From JAKOVR01 sp031415655 (lineage in GTDB: Bacteria > Actinomycetota > Acidimicrobiia > Acidimicrobiales > Acidimicrobilacustridaceae), in the NCBI GenBank assembly GCA_031415655.1, contig JANOSD010000146.1, forward strand, positions 37,739-101,738: 64,000 nucleotides of DNA. Reading direction: 5' to 3'. The notes below the pieces were generated by a model. It saw only the letters and a program-made list of their open reading frames with translations. It did not search any database and was not told the origin of the DNA. Below are positions 45,365 to 54,827 of the stretch, piece after piece. How positions within the stretch are numbered: the stretch's first letter is position 1; every line of letters begins with the position of its first letter. Both the position numbers and the translations under genes were made by a program.

Positions 45365-46426
45365 ATGGGCAGTTCACGCGAGGTCACCCGCCGCACCGTG
45401 CTCGGAGCAGCTGCCGCGGCGCTCGCCGGATGTGCGACCACCTCGGCGGACGTTGGCGCTGCGCCGGACGTGACACGAACATCGAAGGCAACGCTCGAAG
45501 TCGCGCCGACGACGACGCCATCGTCAACGTCGTCGACTTCGATCAGCCCCGCATCCAACGAGGTTCCGCCGACCGAATCGACTCCGCCGCCAACGTCGTC
45601 TCCGGCCAAACCGCCTACCGCCACCGACGGACTTCCCCGTCGGCGACTCGGCCGCATCGACTGGCTAGCGTCCGCGATCACGATCGGCGGTGCCGACCTC
45701 CGGGACAGCAAGGTCGTGTCCTACGCGGTCGAACGCGGTGTGAACGTGCTCGACACGGCACCGAGCTACGGCACCAGCCACGAGACCATCAAACCGGTGT
45801 TGGCCGACCACCGAGACGACGTGTTCTTACTGTCGAAGGTTCGCGAGCGAATGGGTCGCCAGATCGACCAGGCACTGCGGTCCTCCATGCGCCGGATGGG
45901 GGTCGACACGATCGACATCGTCTTATTGCACGACATCGACGGCCCCGCGGCCCTCGACCGAGTGACCGCCAGCAACGGTGCGCTTGGCGCGTTGCAAGCG
46001 GCCCGGGCCGCCGGCGTGATCCGTCACATCGGACTCTCCGGCCACGTGCGGTCCGACGTTCTCGTGACGGCGTTCGACCGGTTCGATTTCGATCTTGTGC
46101 TCTGCCCGGTCAACCCGATTGATGCGGTGATCGACGACTTCGTGACCACGACTGTCGCGGTCGCGAACCGTCAAGGCGCCGCGGTCATGGGGATGAAGGT
46201 GATGGCCGCCGGCAAGGTGCCCGACCCTGTCCGAGCGTTGCGATGGGCGCTGTCGCAGCCCACACACACGCTCACACTGGGGATGACGTCCAACGCCCAA
46301 GTCGACCTCGACGTGGACACCGCTATCGAGTGGTACCGCAACCCACCGACGACCGAAGAACTCGACTCTCTTGTCGAGGAGTGGCGTCCCCTGGCGATCA
46401 GGTCGAACTTCTACTGGCGCAGCTGA
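45365..46426 (+). CDS. Tat-exported lipoprotein, aldo/keto reductase family
   Basis: 353 residues. The signal VTRRTVLGAAAAALAGC has a twin-arginine pair and a lipobox (LAGC), followed by a Thr/Pro/Ser-rich linker to ~95. The AKR barrel begins RRRLGRIDWLASAITIGG, with catalytic-type residues in VLDTAPSYGTSHE (Asp/Tyr), LLSKVRERM (Lys) and VLLHDID (His). Most AKRs are cytosolic, so export is unusual. ATG 45365 was chosen for the signal. Confidence 0.85.
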   Translation: MGSSREVTRRTVLGAAAAALAGCATTSADVGAAPDVTRTSKATLEVAPTTTPSSTSSTSISPASNEVPPTESTPPPTSSPAKPPTATDGLPRRRLGRIDWLASAITIGGADLRDSKVVSYAVERGVNVLDTAPSYGTSHETIKPVLADHRDDVFLLSKVRERMGRQIDQALRSSMRRMGVDTIDIVLLHDIDGPAALDRVTASNGALGALQAARAAGVIRHIGLSGHVRSDVLVTAFDRFDFDLVLCPVNPIDAVIDDFVTTTVAVANRQGAAVMGMKVMAAGKVPDPVRALRWALSQPTHTLTLGMTSNAQVDLDVDTAIEWYRNPPTTEELDSLVEEWRPLAIRSNFYWRS

Positions 46427-46456
46427 GCAGACGAGAACTTCGTGCGGCGCGCTCCG

Positions 46457-46504
46457 TTGACAGCCGAATTGACAGCCGCCTTGACAGCCGGCTTGACGGA
46501 CGTG
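46457..46504. repeat. 12-bp tandem repeat x4 (LTAx)
   Basis: Four units starting TTGAC(A/G)G(C/A)CG encode LTAE-LTAA-LTAG-LTDV in one frame. No gene was recognised around it. Confidence 0.75.
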
Positions 46505-46822
46505 GCGGCAGCCGAACTCGCCGACCTGTCGGCAACCAGCAGATCGTCAGTTTCGGGGTACCAAATCGCCGGACAATACCCTCGGATCCAGCTGTGGTTT
46601 CCTGTCCGAGCCACCTCCACGGGGTGATCACGGAAGCACTCGTGACACGCGTTTCGGCATCGTCAACGGGGCGAGCCAGGAAGGCTGGGCCTCTCCCCCG
46701 TTGGCGGTGCACAACGACGCAACACAGGCACGCGCCGCCGCCGAAAAGCAGTTCGCAACGGGTCGACGCACGGCACTTTGAAACCCACCGCGGTGACGGT
46801 ACACCGCAACCGAAAGAAGCCC

Positions 46823-47518
46823 ATGATCGCATCCGTGCCCGTCGCCGATGTTGGAGTTCAGTGGTCGCTTCCCACCGTGCTGCGCCGGCCGCCAGATCGC
46901 TCGACGGTTCCGGGATTGCGCCAGGCGCAGATCGGAGTCTGCGGAGAGATAGGCAAGGGCATCAAGGCGCCTCCCCAACTCGGACGCGTAACCTTCATCG
47001 GGTTCTGGGATGACAAGGAGGCGATCGATGCGTTCGAATCGACCCATCGCCTCGGCGACCTGCTGCGCGATGGCTTCAGCGTGCGCGCCGAGCCGTTGCG
47101 GGCGCACGGCAGTTGGCCGGGATTGCTCGACGACGTACCAGCAGGCCGTCATACCGACTATGCCGGCCAGTCACTCGTGCTCACGCTCGGCCGACTGCGA
47201 GCCAGGCGCGCCCCTGCGTTCTGCAAGGCGAGTGCGGGTGCCAAAGCAAGTCTGTTGAAGACGCCGGGTGTTATCTGGGTCGCTGCGCTCTCACGTCCGC
47301 CGTTCGTGTGTACCTGCTCGTTGTGGGAGTCGACCAAGGCGCTGTCCACCTATGCGTACGGCAACACCGAACCCGGTCATCCGAACGCGATCCTCGCCGA
47401 TGACTCCCCCGGCGGCTTCCACCACCAGTCCGCGTTCATCCGCTTCCGGCCGATCGCGGTACGCGGCCACCTCGACGGCCGCAACCCTCTCGCCGGGACG
47501 GCACTCGCCGACGCCTGA
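46823..47518 (+). CDS. CrtA-like (spheroidene monooxygenase family) protein
   Basis: 231 residues. RVTFIGFWDDKEAIDAFEST, TPGVIWVAALSRPPFVCTCS and LWESTKALSTYAYG followed by HHQSAFIRFRPI resemble the dimeric alpha+beta fold and C-terminal FARFRV-type motif of CrtA. Characterised CrtA oxidises carotenoids using heme; most relatives are unassigned. ATG 46823 has GAAAGAAG upstream. No carotenoid genes are near. Confidence 0.6.
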   Translation: MIASVPVADVGVQWSLPTVLRRPPDRSTVPGLRQAQIGVCGEIGKGIKAPPQLGRVTFIGFWDDKEAIDAFESTHRLGDLLRDGFSVRAEPLRAHGSWPGLLDDVPAGRHTDYAGQSLVLTLGRLRARRAPAFCKASAGAKASLLKTPGVIWVAALSRPPFVCTCSLWESTKALSTYAYGNTEPGHPNAILADDSPGGFHHQSAFIRFRPIAVRGHLDGRNPLAGTALADA

Positions 47519-47685
47519 TCACGACGAGGTGCCCGGCGCGATCGCATCGTCGGGTTCTTCGAAACACGGGTGACGACGGACCCACCAAAGTGACCACTCA
47601 CTGATCCAAGCGAATCGAGCCTCGTTGAGGCTGACTCGTTGGGGAGTCCAACGGCGAAACCAACCCTGCCGAGCAGTGGCTTCTC
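47519..47685. other. Spacer with small hairpin
   Basis: AGCCTC-GTT-GAGGCT (about 47629-47643) forms a 6-bp stem just before the tRNA-like sequence. Nothing else seen. Confidence 0.3.
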
Positions 47686-47745
47686 CGAGTGGGCGATGGG
47701 AGGCTCGAACCCATGACCTTTGCCGTGCAAAGGCGGGAGCGCGTG
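47686..47745 (-). pseudogene. tRNA-like remnant (3' half, Ala-TGC-like)
   Basis: Read on the minus strand: an anticodon-type loop TTTGCAC (anticodon TGC, U33 and A37 present) with a defective stem, then GGTCATGGGTTCGAGCC, a T-arm with two extra bases, then an acceptor-like CATCGCCCA. No 5' half can be folded. It shares 20 of 22 bases (47686-47707) with the last 22 bases of the window. Confidence 0.4.
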
Positions 47746-48435
47746 TCGGCTGGCGTTCGCCAGTTCGCGTGCGCCCAGTTCAGATCGTGTTTTCACCCGG
47801 GCCACCACCCCGGAGGACTTACTCCCAGTGCTCAACGAGCGACACCTCACCCGCACCGCCATCGTGAGGGTCCCCCGAAAGGAGGAGCCGGTGCGCGCTG
47901 GCCTTGGCTGATTTGCGTTCGCGGTCACCCAGAGCCGCCGCATTCTCACCGTCGTGATCGAGGGTGCCGAGCCCCCGTACCACCGGCGCCCAAAGCTTTG
48001 ACCGGTCGCGTCGTCGGCACGGAGCCGGCGGGAAGGATGCGAGGTCGCACGTTGAAATTCCGTCTTGCCAGAACGACCTGCGAGTGATGCCGCGCTCGTT
48101 CTCGACATCGATGATGTGCTCGGCCCATTCATTTCGCCGTCGGCCTGGTTGGGAGAGTGGTTCCAACACCGCAGCCGGAAAACCTCGTGGCGTCACTCCA
48201 ATTAGTCGCTGCCCAAGACGTTCTCGGTGCTGACGCTCCGGGCCCCTGTCCTGATCCTGCAGCGCGGCTCGTACCCGCTGGCTGACGAGCGGATACTGCG
48301 TATCGTCGCCCGGCTCGGTCTCACTGCCTCAGATGGCGGGCAAACTGCTCCTCGCGACACCAAACCTCATCATGCTGTAGGTAAACCACCGGGCGGATCG
48401 GAGACCGTTGTGGTCGCGACAAGGCGCTGGGTGGT
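47746..48435. other. Gene-poor stretch with a YqgE-like scrap
   Basis: No intact gene. About 48335-48375 reads MAGKLLLATPNL on the plus strand, like the start of UPF0301/YqgE, then stops. The rest is unassigned. Confidence 0.3.
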
Positions 48436-48747
48436 CTATACGCCGAGCAAGAGAGAAACGATCTCGCGGATCTGGGCGAGAACAACCGCTCCGACATTGT
48501 CGGTTGTCCGCTCGATCACCTGCCGCTGGTCAACGGTGGTGACGAGATGGCATTGGGCATTGCCTCGGTCAGTCGTGACGTCGCTCGGCCACCTCCTCAG
48601 GGTGCTCGTGATCGGAACAACGTGAACCGCCTGGTCGAACTCGTCGAGCGTCGGTTGAGCCGTGACTACCACCGCCGGCCTGATGAGCGCGGGAGTACTC
48701 CCAATCGGGACACCGAAGTCAACGACGACAATGTCACCGGACCGCAC
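48436..48747 (-). CDS. mazF: MazF/PemK-family toxin
   Basis: 103 residues. RSGDIVVVDFGVPIGSTPAL and IRPAVVVTA (conserved RP-VV segment) with VVPITSTLRRWPSD and a final LAQIREIVSL define a complete MazF-type endoribonuclease. The GTG start at 48747 overlaps the antitoxin gene by 14 bp. Confidence 0.9.
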   Translation of the reverse strand: MRSGDIVVVDFGVPIGSTPALIRPAVVVTAQPTLDEFDQAVHVVPITSTLRRWPSDVTTDRGNAQCHLVTTVDQRQVIERTTDNVGAVVLAQIREIVSLLLGV

Positions 48748-48973
48748 GAGAAACCGCCGTCGTCGAGCTGGCGATCATCGCTTGCTCCAACTCGACTTCC
48801 TCGGCGGACATCTGTGATCGTCGCTCGGCCAGTGCTGCACCCATTCGCCGAGCTCGCTCATCGCGCAGCAGCCGCTTGATCAGCGAGTCCATCGTGTCGC
48901 CACGCTCAGCCGCGAGTCCACGAAGGGCGTCGCGTGCCTCCGGCGAAATAGCAATGCTTGTAGTACTTGCCAT
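48734..48973 (-). CDS. Antitoxin of the MazEF-like pair
   Basis: 79 residues. STTSIAISPEARDALRGLAA and MDSLIKRLLRDERARR give a ribbon-helix-helix type antitoxin; the acidic EEVELEQAMIAS tail binds toxin. ATG 48973 sits ~7 nt after a -10 box, so the mRNA may be leaderless. Confidence 0.8.
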   Translation of the reverse strand: MASTTSIAISPEARDALRGLAAERGDTMDSLIKRLLRDERARRMGAALAERRSQMSAEEVELEQAMIASSTTAVSRAVR

Positions 48974-48980
48974 GGCAAAC

Positions 48981-48986
48981 ACTATA
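48981..48986 (-). promoter_or_regulatory. -10 element of the mazEF-like operon
   Basis: TATAGT on the minus strand, 7 nt before ATG 48973, predicts initiation at or next to the start codon (leaderless mRNA, common in actinobacteria). No good -35 seen. Confidence 0.4.
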
Positions 48987-49655
48987 GCGGCGAGGAGCGA
49001 AGTGATTCGTCCGCCCGCGCCTTGGGCACCCTTGGATGGGCCAGATTTCCGTTGGTGCCGTGCAACCGGTGTTCGTCGTCGGTGAACTGCGAACCGTCGG
49101 CATGACTACCGCCTCCGTCTCCGAGCGAACGAAACTGGCAGCCGGGTACGTCGAATTCCTCGCGGGTGACATTCCGTTGACGGACACCGCCGCCGTCACT
49201 GTCACCGTCACGGCGGTCGTCGCCCTGGTCGGATCGAATCGTCCCGGGTTTCACGGGTGTTCATCGGGTTGAATTTCTTACACCTCGTTGCCTGAGTGGG
49301 GCGACGGTGGTGGGCTGCTTCGAACTTCGCTTGGGTTGTCGTTGCTGAGTTCGCCGTGGATGCGCTACTCGTGGAACCAGGCCAACCCGCCCCACCCATC
49401 CCCAGGTGGTCGACCCGAGACCGTCAATTGCTTTCCGTGACCACCACTGGGTGGGGTCGATCGGCGTGTCGTGCGACTCCACCACCCGACGCTTCCGACA
49501 CCGGACCAACCAGTGGCGGTTCGCGGGTCTATTCCGCTCCTGCGTCGCTGTCAAGCACGCTCTCCACCCGCCCCATGCCGCCGGACCTGGTCAGCATTTC
49601 GGCGGTCGTACCCGCAACCGCTCGGTTCGCCGTTTCGAGTGAGGGACCCGGACGC
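48987..49655. other. Gene-poor stretch with an IS3-type remnant
   Basis: On the minus strand about 49262-49420, LAWFHE, stop, RIHGELSNDNPSEV resembles the C-terminus of IS3-family transposases (WFN..RLH..LG..PPAE). A Val/Thr-alternating stretch lies near 49190-49215. No intact gene. Confidence 0.35.
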
Positions 49656-50954
49656 CTATTGGGGTAGCGCGGCAAGGGAGAGGCGTTGCCACACGAACGG
49701 GCCGAGGGTCGGCTGCCAATCGTTGTCGTCGGGTCCGACACCAACGGTGTGGCCTGAACCCGGATTGACCACGAACTCGCAGCCGACGCCACCGGTGCGC
49801 ACCGCCGTGCAGGTCCGAAACGCTTCGTCGGACGTCGACCCGATGGTCGAGTCGTTTGTGTAGTGGTACATCAGCACGGGAGCGTCGGCGGCGGTGATCG
49901 TCAACAGGCCGAGGTCGAGTGCAGCGTTGAGATGAGCACCCGTCGACACTGCGGCGGTCGGAACCGCTGACTGGCCTGCCAAGGGTCCGCCCGGAGTGGG
50001 ATCGTCGACAAGGGCGGCTCCCAGCGCGATGTTGCCACCGGCCGACGAGCCGATCACAACGACGCGGTACGGGTCGATGCCGTAGGTCACCGCCGAGGCT
50101 TTGAGCCAACGGACGGCCTCCATCCCGTCGTCGATACCGTTGCGGGCCGCCACCAGTTGCTGCGCCGGCGTCGAGTTGGGCTGCAGTCGGTAGTCGATGG
50201 ATGCCACCACGAACCCAGCCTGTGCATAGAGGCTGGCATCGCTGGCAACGTCGTTACGGGAACCGTTCACGAACCCGCCGCCATGCACCAGTACGACCAA
50301 GGGACGCGCCGCTGAAGGCCCAGCCGGAGGGAGATAGATATCTAGCAACAGATTGGTGGGCGTGCCTTGGTAGTTGTTGGCCGTGCCGTACACAAGGCCA
50401 TTGGTGCGAGTCACCTGCGCCCACGGGTAGATCGAGGATACGTACCGGCCCGTGGCCGGCATCGACGCACTGTCGCGCAGAACCGCCGCCATCATGAGTT
50501 GGTCGCCGCAGCTGGCCTGACCGATGCCGACCGTGTCCCATCGGGCCTCAGCCACGACCGGGTTGGCGTTCCATCCGTTGGAGATCGCGCGGATTGCGAA
50601 GCTTTCGCGTTGACCAACGTCGGTCACGTTGGGATCGAGCGTGGCCTGCCCCACCAATTCGAACACGGCGGCCGACGTGACACCGCCGTAACGTTGCATC
50701 GGATTCGCCGACGGCGTGGCCGCGTCCGCCGCGCACATCTCCTGCGCTTTCACGGTCGCGGCAGCATTGAGGGTGGGGTTGGGTACCAGCGCCGGTGCAC
50801 CCACGGCGACCCGGGGTTGGTTGAGAAGGTCGAGCATCCCGCCGCTGCATCCCGCCGCAAAGATTGCAATCACGGACAGGCCCCCGAGCAGCGCGCCGGA
50901 CTGACGCCACGACCGGCGAGGCACTCGACGTTTCCCGAACGATCGTCGACCCAT
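49656..50954 (-). CDS. Lipoprotein with CAP domain fused to an esterase/lipase domain
   Basis: 432 residues. Signal with lipobox (VIAIFAAGCSGG). Residues ~40-155 resemble a CAP/SCP domain (LLNQPRVAVGAPALVPNPTL; ARWDTVGIGQASCGDQLMMA), but the usual His is absent (NPVVAEARW). From ~200 it is a hormone-sensitive-lipase-type hydrolase: LVVLVHGGGFVNGS, VVIGSSAGGNIALG (Ser), MYHYTNDSTIG and GSGHTVGVGP (His). An extracellular esterase anchored to the membrane; substrate unknown. Confidence 0.8.
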   Translation of the reverse strand: MGRRSFGKRRVPRRSWRQSGALLGGLSVIAIFAAGCSGGMLDLLNQPRVAVGAPALVPNPTLNAAATVKAQEMCAADAATPSANPMQRYGGVTSAAVFELVGQATLDPNVTDVGQRESFAIRAISNGWNANPVVAEARWDTVGIGQASCGDQLMMAAVLRDSASMPATGRYVSSIYPWAQVTRTNGLVYGTANNYQGTPTNLLLDIYLPPAGPSAARPLVVLVHGGGFVNGSRNDVASDASLYAQAGFVVASIDYRLQPNSTPAQQLVAARNGIDDGMEAVRWLKASAVTYGIDPYRVVVIGSSAGGNIALGAALVDDPTPGGPLAGQSAVPTAAVSTGAHLNAALDLGLLTITAADAPVLMYHYTNDSTIGSTSDEAFRTCTAVRTGGVGCEFVVNPGSGHTVGVGPDDNDWQPTLGPFVWQRLSLAALPQ

Positions 50955-51030
50955 TCTCTCTCCTTCCGCCCTCTACATCGACGCTACGACAAACCCGCTG
51001 AAGCGTGTGAGTTTCCTACGGGACGCTCGC

Positions 51031-52335
51031 CTACGGATCTGTCGGTTGACGCTCGACCGCACCGATGTCGCAGTTGGTGCCGGGCGACGCCGGTGCGGCC
51101 AAACCACGTTGGTCGGTGGGCAACTGGCCATCGCACAACAGCGCCGTGCCCGACGGAATCGTGTCCACCGGCAACGACCCGGCGAGAGGAACTCGGGAAC
51201 GGGTCGACCCTCCGTGCAATCCGAGGGCACCGAACAGCGCTGCGGGCGAGGCCAACGAAACATCACCTATAGCGGCGGAACCATGGCACGACCCGTCGGC
51301 ATCGATGTTGTATCCATGCGACGTGGCGGGCAAGGTGCAGGTCTCCAGCACCGAGCCCCACAGGACGGCCGAGATCGTTCCCCCCACCGAGGGCCCGTTG
51401 TCGACGATGGTGGACCGTGCGACGAACGCCGTGCCGGCTCCGTCGACGGCGATCGACGTCGGCTGGGCAAAGAAACAACCGGCGGCGCCACATGCCCAGA
51501 AGGCATTTCGGTTTCCGGAGATGGTCGAACGGTCAATGACCGCGATGGCGCCGCTCTGGATGTGGATCACCGAGCGACCCGTGCTGTACCGGTCCCCCGG
51601 CGCGTTGGCCGTGAGCACTGACTGGCGAATCAGAATCGAACCCGACTCGATCCAGACCGCAGCACCGTCGGAGCTGACGATCCCAGATTGGGAATTCGTG
51701 ATCGTCGACCGGGTGACGGTCGTCTGCGCCGACGACCCGATTTGGTGGATTGCGCCGCCGCCGGATTCGGCCCTACTCGCCGCAATCGTGACGCCGTCGA
51801 GGTGCAGCGTTGCACGGTTAAGAATGGCACCACCCACAGATAGCCCGTCGGCGAAAAGGAGCGAACTAGAAAGCCCACCCGACAGGGTGAGGTCTCGAAT
51901 GGTGAGCGTTCCCTCGTGGTGTTCCACCAGACGACTGTTGTTTGGCGACGTAGTGGCGCTCACCGTCGAGCCGTTGCCCACCAAGATGACGTTGGCGCGC
52001 ACGTCGAGGTCGCCGACGGCGGCAGCGTCGTCGGCACCCCACAAGGCGAACGGGTACGTTGTGGCACTCGCCAACATGATGGTGTTATCGAAGCCCAAAC
52101 CACCGGCATTGGCCTCCATCACCGCCGCTCGAAGGGTGCATTGCCCCAGCGTGGTTGTTTCGCAGACATCGTCACCGGGGTTGGCGTCGACTGCATCGCT
52201 CGTCGAGTTGACGACGAAGGTCCGCGGCACCAGCGGCGTGCAACCCGCCAACCCGACCCAACTCAGGGCCGCAACGCTCGACGCCCCCAACCGCACCAAC
52301 CGCCGCACTCCGGTGGTATTCGGTCTATTCCGCAT
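51031..52335 (-). CDS. CSLREA-type secreted beta-helix lipoprotein
   Basis: 434 residues. Lipobox in LSWVGLAGCTP. The mature part starts FVVNSTSDAVDANPGDDVCE and TTLGQCTLRAAVMEANA, the CSLREA motif, followed by beta-helix text (GGAIHQIGSS; TRSTITNSQSG; DRSTISGNRNAF). ATG 52335 has GAGGAGGGG upstream. It lies 76 bp upstream of the CAP-esterase gene on the same strand. Structural or adhesive role inferred. Confidence 0.8.
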   Translation of the reverse strand: MRNRPNTTGVRRLVRLGASSVAALSWVGLAGCTPLVPRTFVVNSTSDAVDANPGDDVCETTTLGQCTLRAAVMEANAGGLGFDNTIMLASATTYPFALWGADDAAAVGDLDVRANVILVGNGSTVSATTSPNNSRLVEHHEGTLTIRDLTLSGGLSSSLLFADGLSVGGAILNRATLHLDGVTIAASRAESGGGAIHQIGSSAQTTVTRSTITNSQSGIVSSDGAAVWIESGSILIRQSVLTANAPGDRYSTGRSVIHIQSGAIAVIDRSTISGNRNAFWACGAAGCFFAQPTSIAVDGAGTAFVARSTIVDNGPSVGGTISAVLWGSVLETCTLPATSHGYNIDADGSCHGSAAIGDVSLASPAALFGALGLHGGSTRSRVPLAGSLPVDTIPSGTALLCDGQLPTDQRGLAAPASPGTNCDIGAVERQPTDP

Positions 52336-52678
52336 CGTCCCCTCCTCAAGGTGGCGGTCAACCATGACAACCTAGCCACAAACGCCCGGCTCCTCGTGGG
52401 TTCGAACTACGCCATCACCTCTGCCGTAGTGCGCCCGGGTCGAGAGGACCGGCCGCACGCTCGCCGCTGGCCTGCCCAACGTCCCAAGGTGACGACACAA
52501 GCCCACATCACGCGCCGCCAACGTGCGTCGTCCGATGGCGCCGATCGAGGTCAACGTGAACGACGACATTCTGTACCGGAACGGGAGGAGCGCCGCGACG
52601 AAACGTTTCCACCAGTCCCGCGTTCGATGATCCAATTCGTGGGTTGTCCGGTGACGGCGCCAAGGAGGTCGCGGTGCC
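52336..52678. other. No gene seen
   Basis: About 340 bp upstream of the CSLREA lipoprotein gene without a supportable gene; presumably includes its promoter. Confidence 0.3.
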
Positions 52679-52846
52679 AGGAGCGTGACCCAGTATTGCC
52701 TCGAGAAGCGGATTCCGAGTCACGTTTCGAACCCTCGCAAGGACGCGACGTTGAAAGCCCCCTTGTTCTCGGCGGTGAGACGGCGGACGCCGCGAGATTG
52801 AAAGGCTGGCCGGAATCCGCCGAATGACTACTGGGACAGGCTCTCA
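52679..52846 (+). repeat. MITE-like repeat, copy 3
   Basis: Left end AGGAGCGTGACCCAGTA, right end read on the minus strand GAGAGCCTGTCCCAGTA. The interior is very close to the copy at 8524 (GAAGCGGATTCCGAG, CTCGCAAGGACG, GAAAGCCCCCTTG, GACGCCGCGAGATTG). Confidence 0.75.
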
Positions 52847-52999
52847 GGGCGAGACGGTGGCCTCATGAATCTCGGCCAATACCGCGATCACGAGATCGTG
52901 CAGAGGTGGCGGTGTCGTCCTCTTTGGGCGACAAGGCACTGGACTGCCATGGCCCGGTCCGGGACCTCGCCCGTCACTTCGAGCCAGCGCAGCGAGGGT

Positions 53000-53231
53000 C
53001 GCTGCGGGGCTTTTCATCTCGGCCGACGCGAATCCGTCGATGCTCGCCGAGGTCTTCGGCCACGCCGATACCCGCATGATCGACCGCGTTGAGGGGCACC
53101 TCCTCGAAAAGGACTGCGAGGAGCCCCACGAGCGCATGAGCGAGCAGACCCGGACGACGCCGATCCCGCAACGGGGCTCCGGAAACGTGATCGACCTTCG
53201 GGGCCGCCGGGCGGCGAGCTCACCGCGGTAG
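53000..53231 (+). pseudogene. Tyrosine recombinase, C-terminal remnant
   Basis: LFISADANPSMLAEVFGHAD and TRMIDRVEGHLLEKD match the C-terminal catalytic segment of phage-type integrases, where RVYGH would hold the nucleophilic Tyr; here it is Glu, so it is inactive. Upstream sequence is out of frame or lost. Confidence 0.65.
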
Positions 53232-53290
53232 CCGAATCGCGGCGGGGCCAGTCGCCGTAGGCTCCTTCAGTGCCGAGTGAGCCTCAGCCT

Positions 53291-53506
53291 ATGTCCGTGG
53301 CCGAGTTCGCGAACGAGACGGCGATCGGCATCGAGCAGGCCGGCCTTTTCCCCGCATACGTATTTGCGGGTCTTCACTGTGGCTTTCTGCTCACTGCGAT
53401 GAACGTCGAGAAGTTTGGCGAGTACGAGATCGCCGAGTGGGAAGCGGCGCTCGATCGCTGGTTCGAGGTGCACCCCGACGCCGAACCGCTGTCGCTGGCT
53501 TGCTGA
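53291..53506 (+). CDS. Small hypothetical protein
   Basis: 71 residues (78 if GTG 53270 is used). VAEFANETAIGIEQAGLFPA and VEKFGEYEIAEWEAALDRWF look like a folded acidic helical protein. No family recognised. Confidence 0.45.
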   Translation: MSVAEFANETAIGIEQAGLFPAYVFAGLHCGFLLTAMNVEKFGEYEIAEWEAALDRWFEVHPDAEPLSLAC

Positions 53507-53579
53507 TCGCGCCGTCGGCCGACCCCAGGGGACCGAGCGTGTTGCGCGGCTTCGGTTGAATCCTCAGGGTCCAACCGCG

Positions 53580-53801
53580 GCGGTGATGCACAACCCTCTT
53601 GCCATGACCCACGCGTCGGTGACATTGCGCGACGAGCTCGACATGATCAGACGTGTTTGCCAGGAGCGCGTCGAAGCGCTCGGCAATTTCGTTGAGTGTC
53701 CCCGCCCCGTCGGCCCGGCGAACCAGGATCGCTCGCCTTGTCGAGTACACCAGCGCCGCGAGTGTCGCGTCCAGCCAGTCCTCGTCGACTGCTACCGCCA
53801 T
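53580..53801 (-). pseudogene. ArsR-family fragment
   Basis: DEDWLDATLAALVYSTRRAI and GTLNEIAERFDALLANTSDH resemble the HTH of the intact ArsR gene at 40675 with lost key residues (PxxSKH replaced). The C-terminal part is out of frame or scrambled. Confidence 0.55.
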
Positions 53802-54080
53802 CATCACGCCGCAGTTTCCGAGATGAAAAATTGACGCAATCGGCAATCACTACGTTGAACGTCCGATATCAACCTCCTCGTGCCCGAGGCCTCCAACCGG
53901 GCGCGTGGCGCCGTCATCAGCTCGTGGCCGCGGTCCGCACCGACGCCCGTGCACGCATACGACAGCAAGGACATGGCGAGGCTCGTCGGTGGAGCGCACC
54001 GACGAGCCCCCAAGATCGACGAAGACCGGTGGACCGAACCAACGGGGGGAGACGGCGACCCCCGGTCACCGACCGAGGGG

Positions 54081-54827
54081 TCACTGATGGGAACCGGGTG
54101 CCACGCCCGGGTGGGCGGTGCGCCAGCACACCAGCGGCGCTCGGAACGCCGCGAGCGTCTGGCGCTGGCGGCGGGCGTAGCTCCATCGGTGAGGGAGAGC
54201 GAGGAGCCCCTCCTGGGGAGGCGCGAGCGGGGTGCGGGCGCTGTCGCCATCACCCACGATCAGGGCGGCCGTGCGGGGCCTAATCTCGGCGAGCACGGCC
54301 TTCCAGAGCCCGAAACCTGCCAGCATGTCGTGAGCGCAGTAGATCTCCGGGAAGTCGAGGGCCAGCCGGAGGTCCGGGCGGAAGCGGAGGGCGTCGCGCA
54401 CCCGGAGCAAATTCTGGCCGACCGAACCCCGCGCCGTGTGCCAGAACACGGGCGTCGTCATCGATGCGGCCAGCTCCTCCAGGCCGTCGAGGAGCTCCTG
54501 GCTCTTGGGGTCCCGGTCCAACCCATCTCCCAGGGCTACGGCGAGGTAGTCAAAACCCCTGCCCGCGAGCGCGCCCAGCATGTCGAGGTCGTCAACCGCG
54601 GGGCACCACAGGTGCTGTGCCCGCCTTCCCGAGACTTCCTCGGCGACGAAAAGCGGAGGAATGCCTTCGACCGTTGCGGCCACCCGCACCTCCAGCCGCT
54701 CCTCGGCCGGCCCGGCCGAGGGCTGATGAGCCTTCCGCCCCCGCCCCGCGTCTGAGGACTTCCCGGAGAAGCGGACCGACTCCGTGCCAGGGGCCGACTC
54801 GACCCACTCAACCAGTCGTACGGCCAT
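54081..54827 (-). CDS. Diverged TIM-barrel paralog, probably non-catalytic
   Basis: 248 residues. The segment TPVFWHTARGSVGQNLLRVR followed by ALRFRPDLRLALDFPEIYCA aligns with LPVHIETHRSSITQDLEATC and EQYPELTFNLDYSHWFFA of the upstream gene, so the two are related. The Glu and second His that bind metal in that region are lost here, one Asp remains. The ATG overlaps the previous stop (TGATG). Possibly a non-catalytic partner of its neighbour. The last ~25 residues look unconstrained. Confidence 0.55.
   Translation of the reverse strand: MAVRLVEWVESAPGTESVRFSGKSSDAGRGRKAHQPSAGPAEERLEVRVAATVEGIPPLFVAEEVSGRRAQHLWCPAVDDLDMLGALAGRGFDYLAVALGDGLDRDPKSQELLDGLEELAASMTTPVFWHTARGSVGQNLLRVRDALRFRPDLRLALDFPEIYCAHDMLAGFGLWKAVLAEIRPRTAALIVGDGDSARTPLAPPQEGLLALPHRWSYARRQRQTLAAFRAPLVCWRTAHPGVAPGSHQ

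Noticed and set aside
46628..47152. A 174-codon minus-strand frame
   Set aside because: It is antisense to the CrtA-like gene and its product resembles no protein.
47686..47760. A functional tRNA-Ala gene
   Set aside because: The anticodon stem has two mismatches, the T-arm has two extra bases, and no D-arm or 5' acceptor strand can be found.
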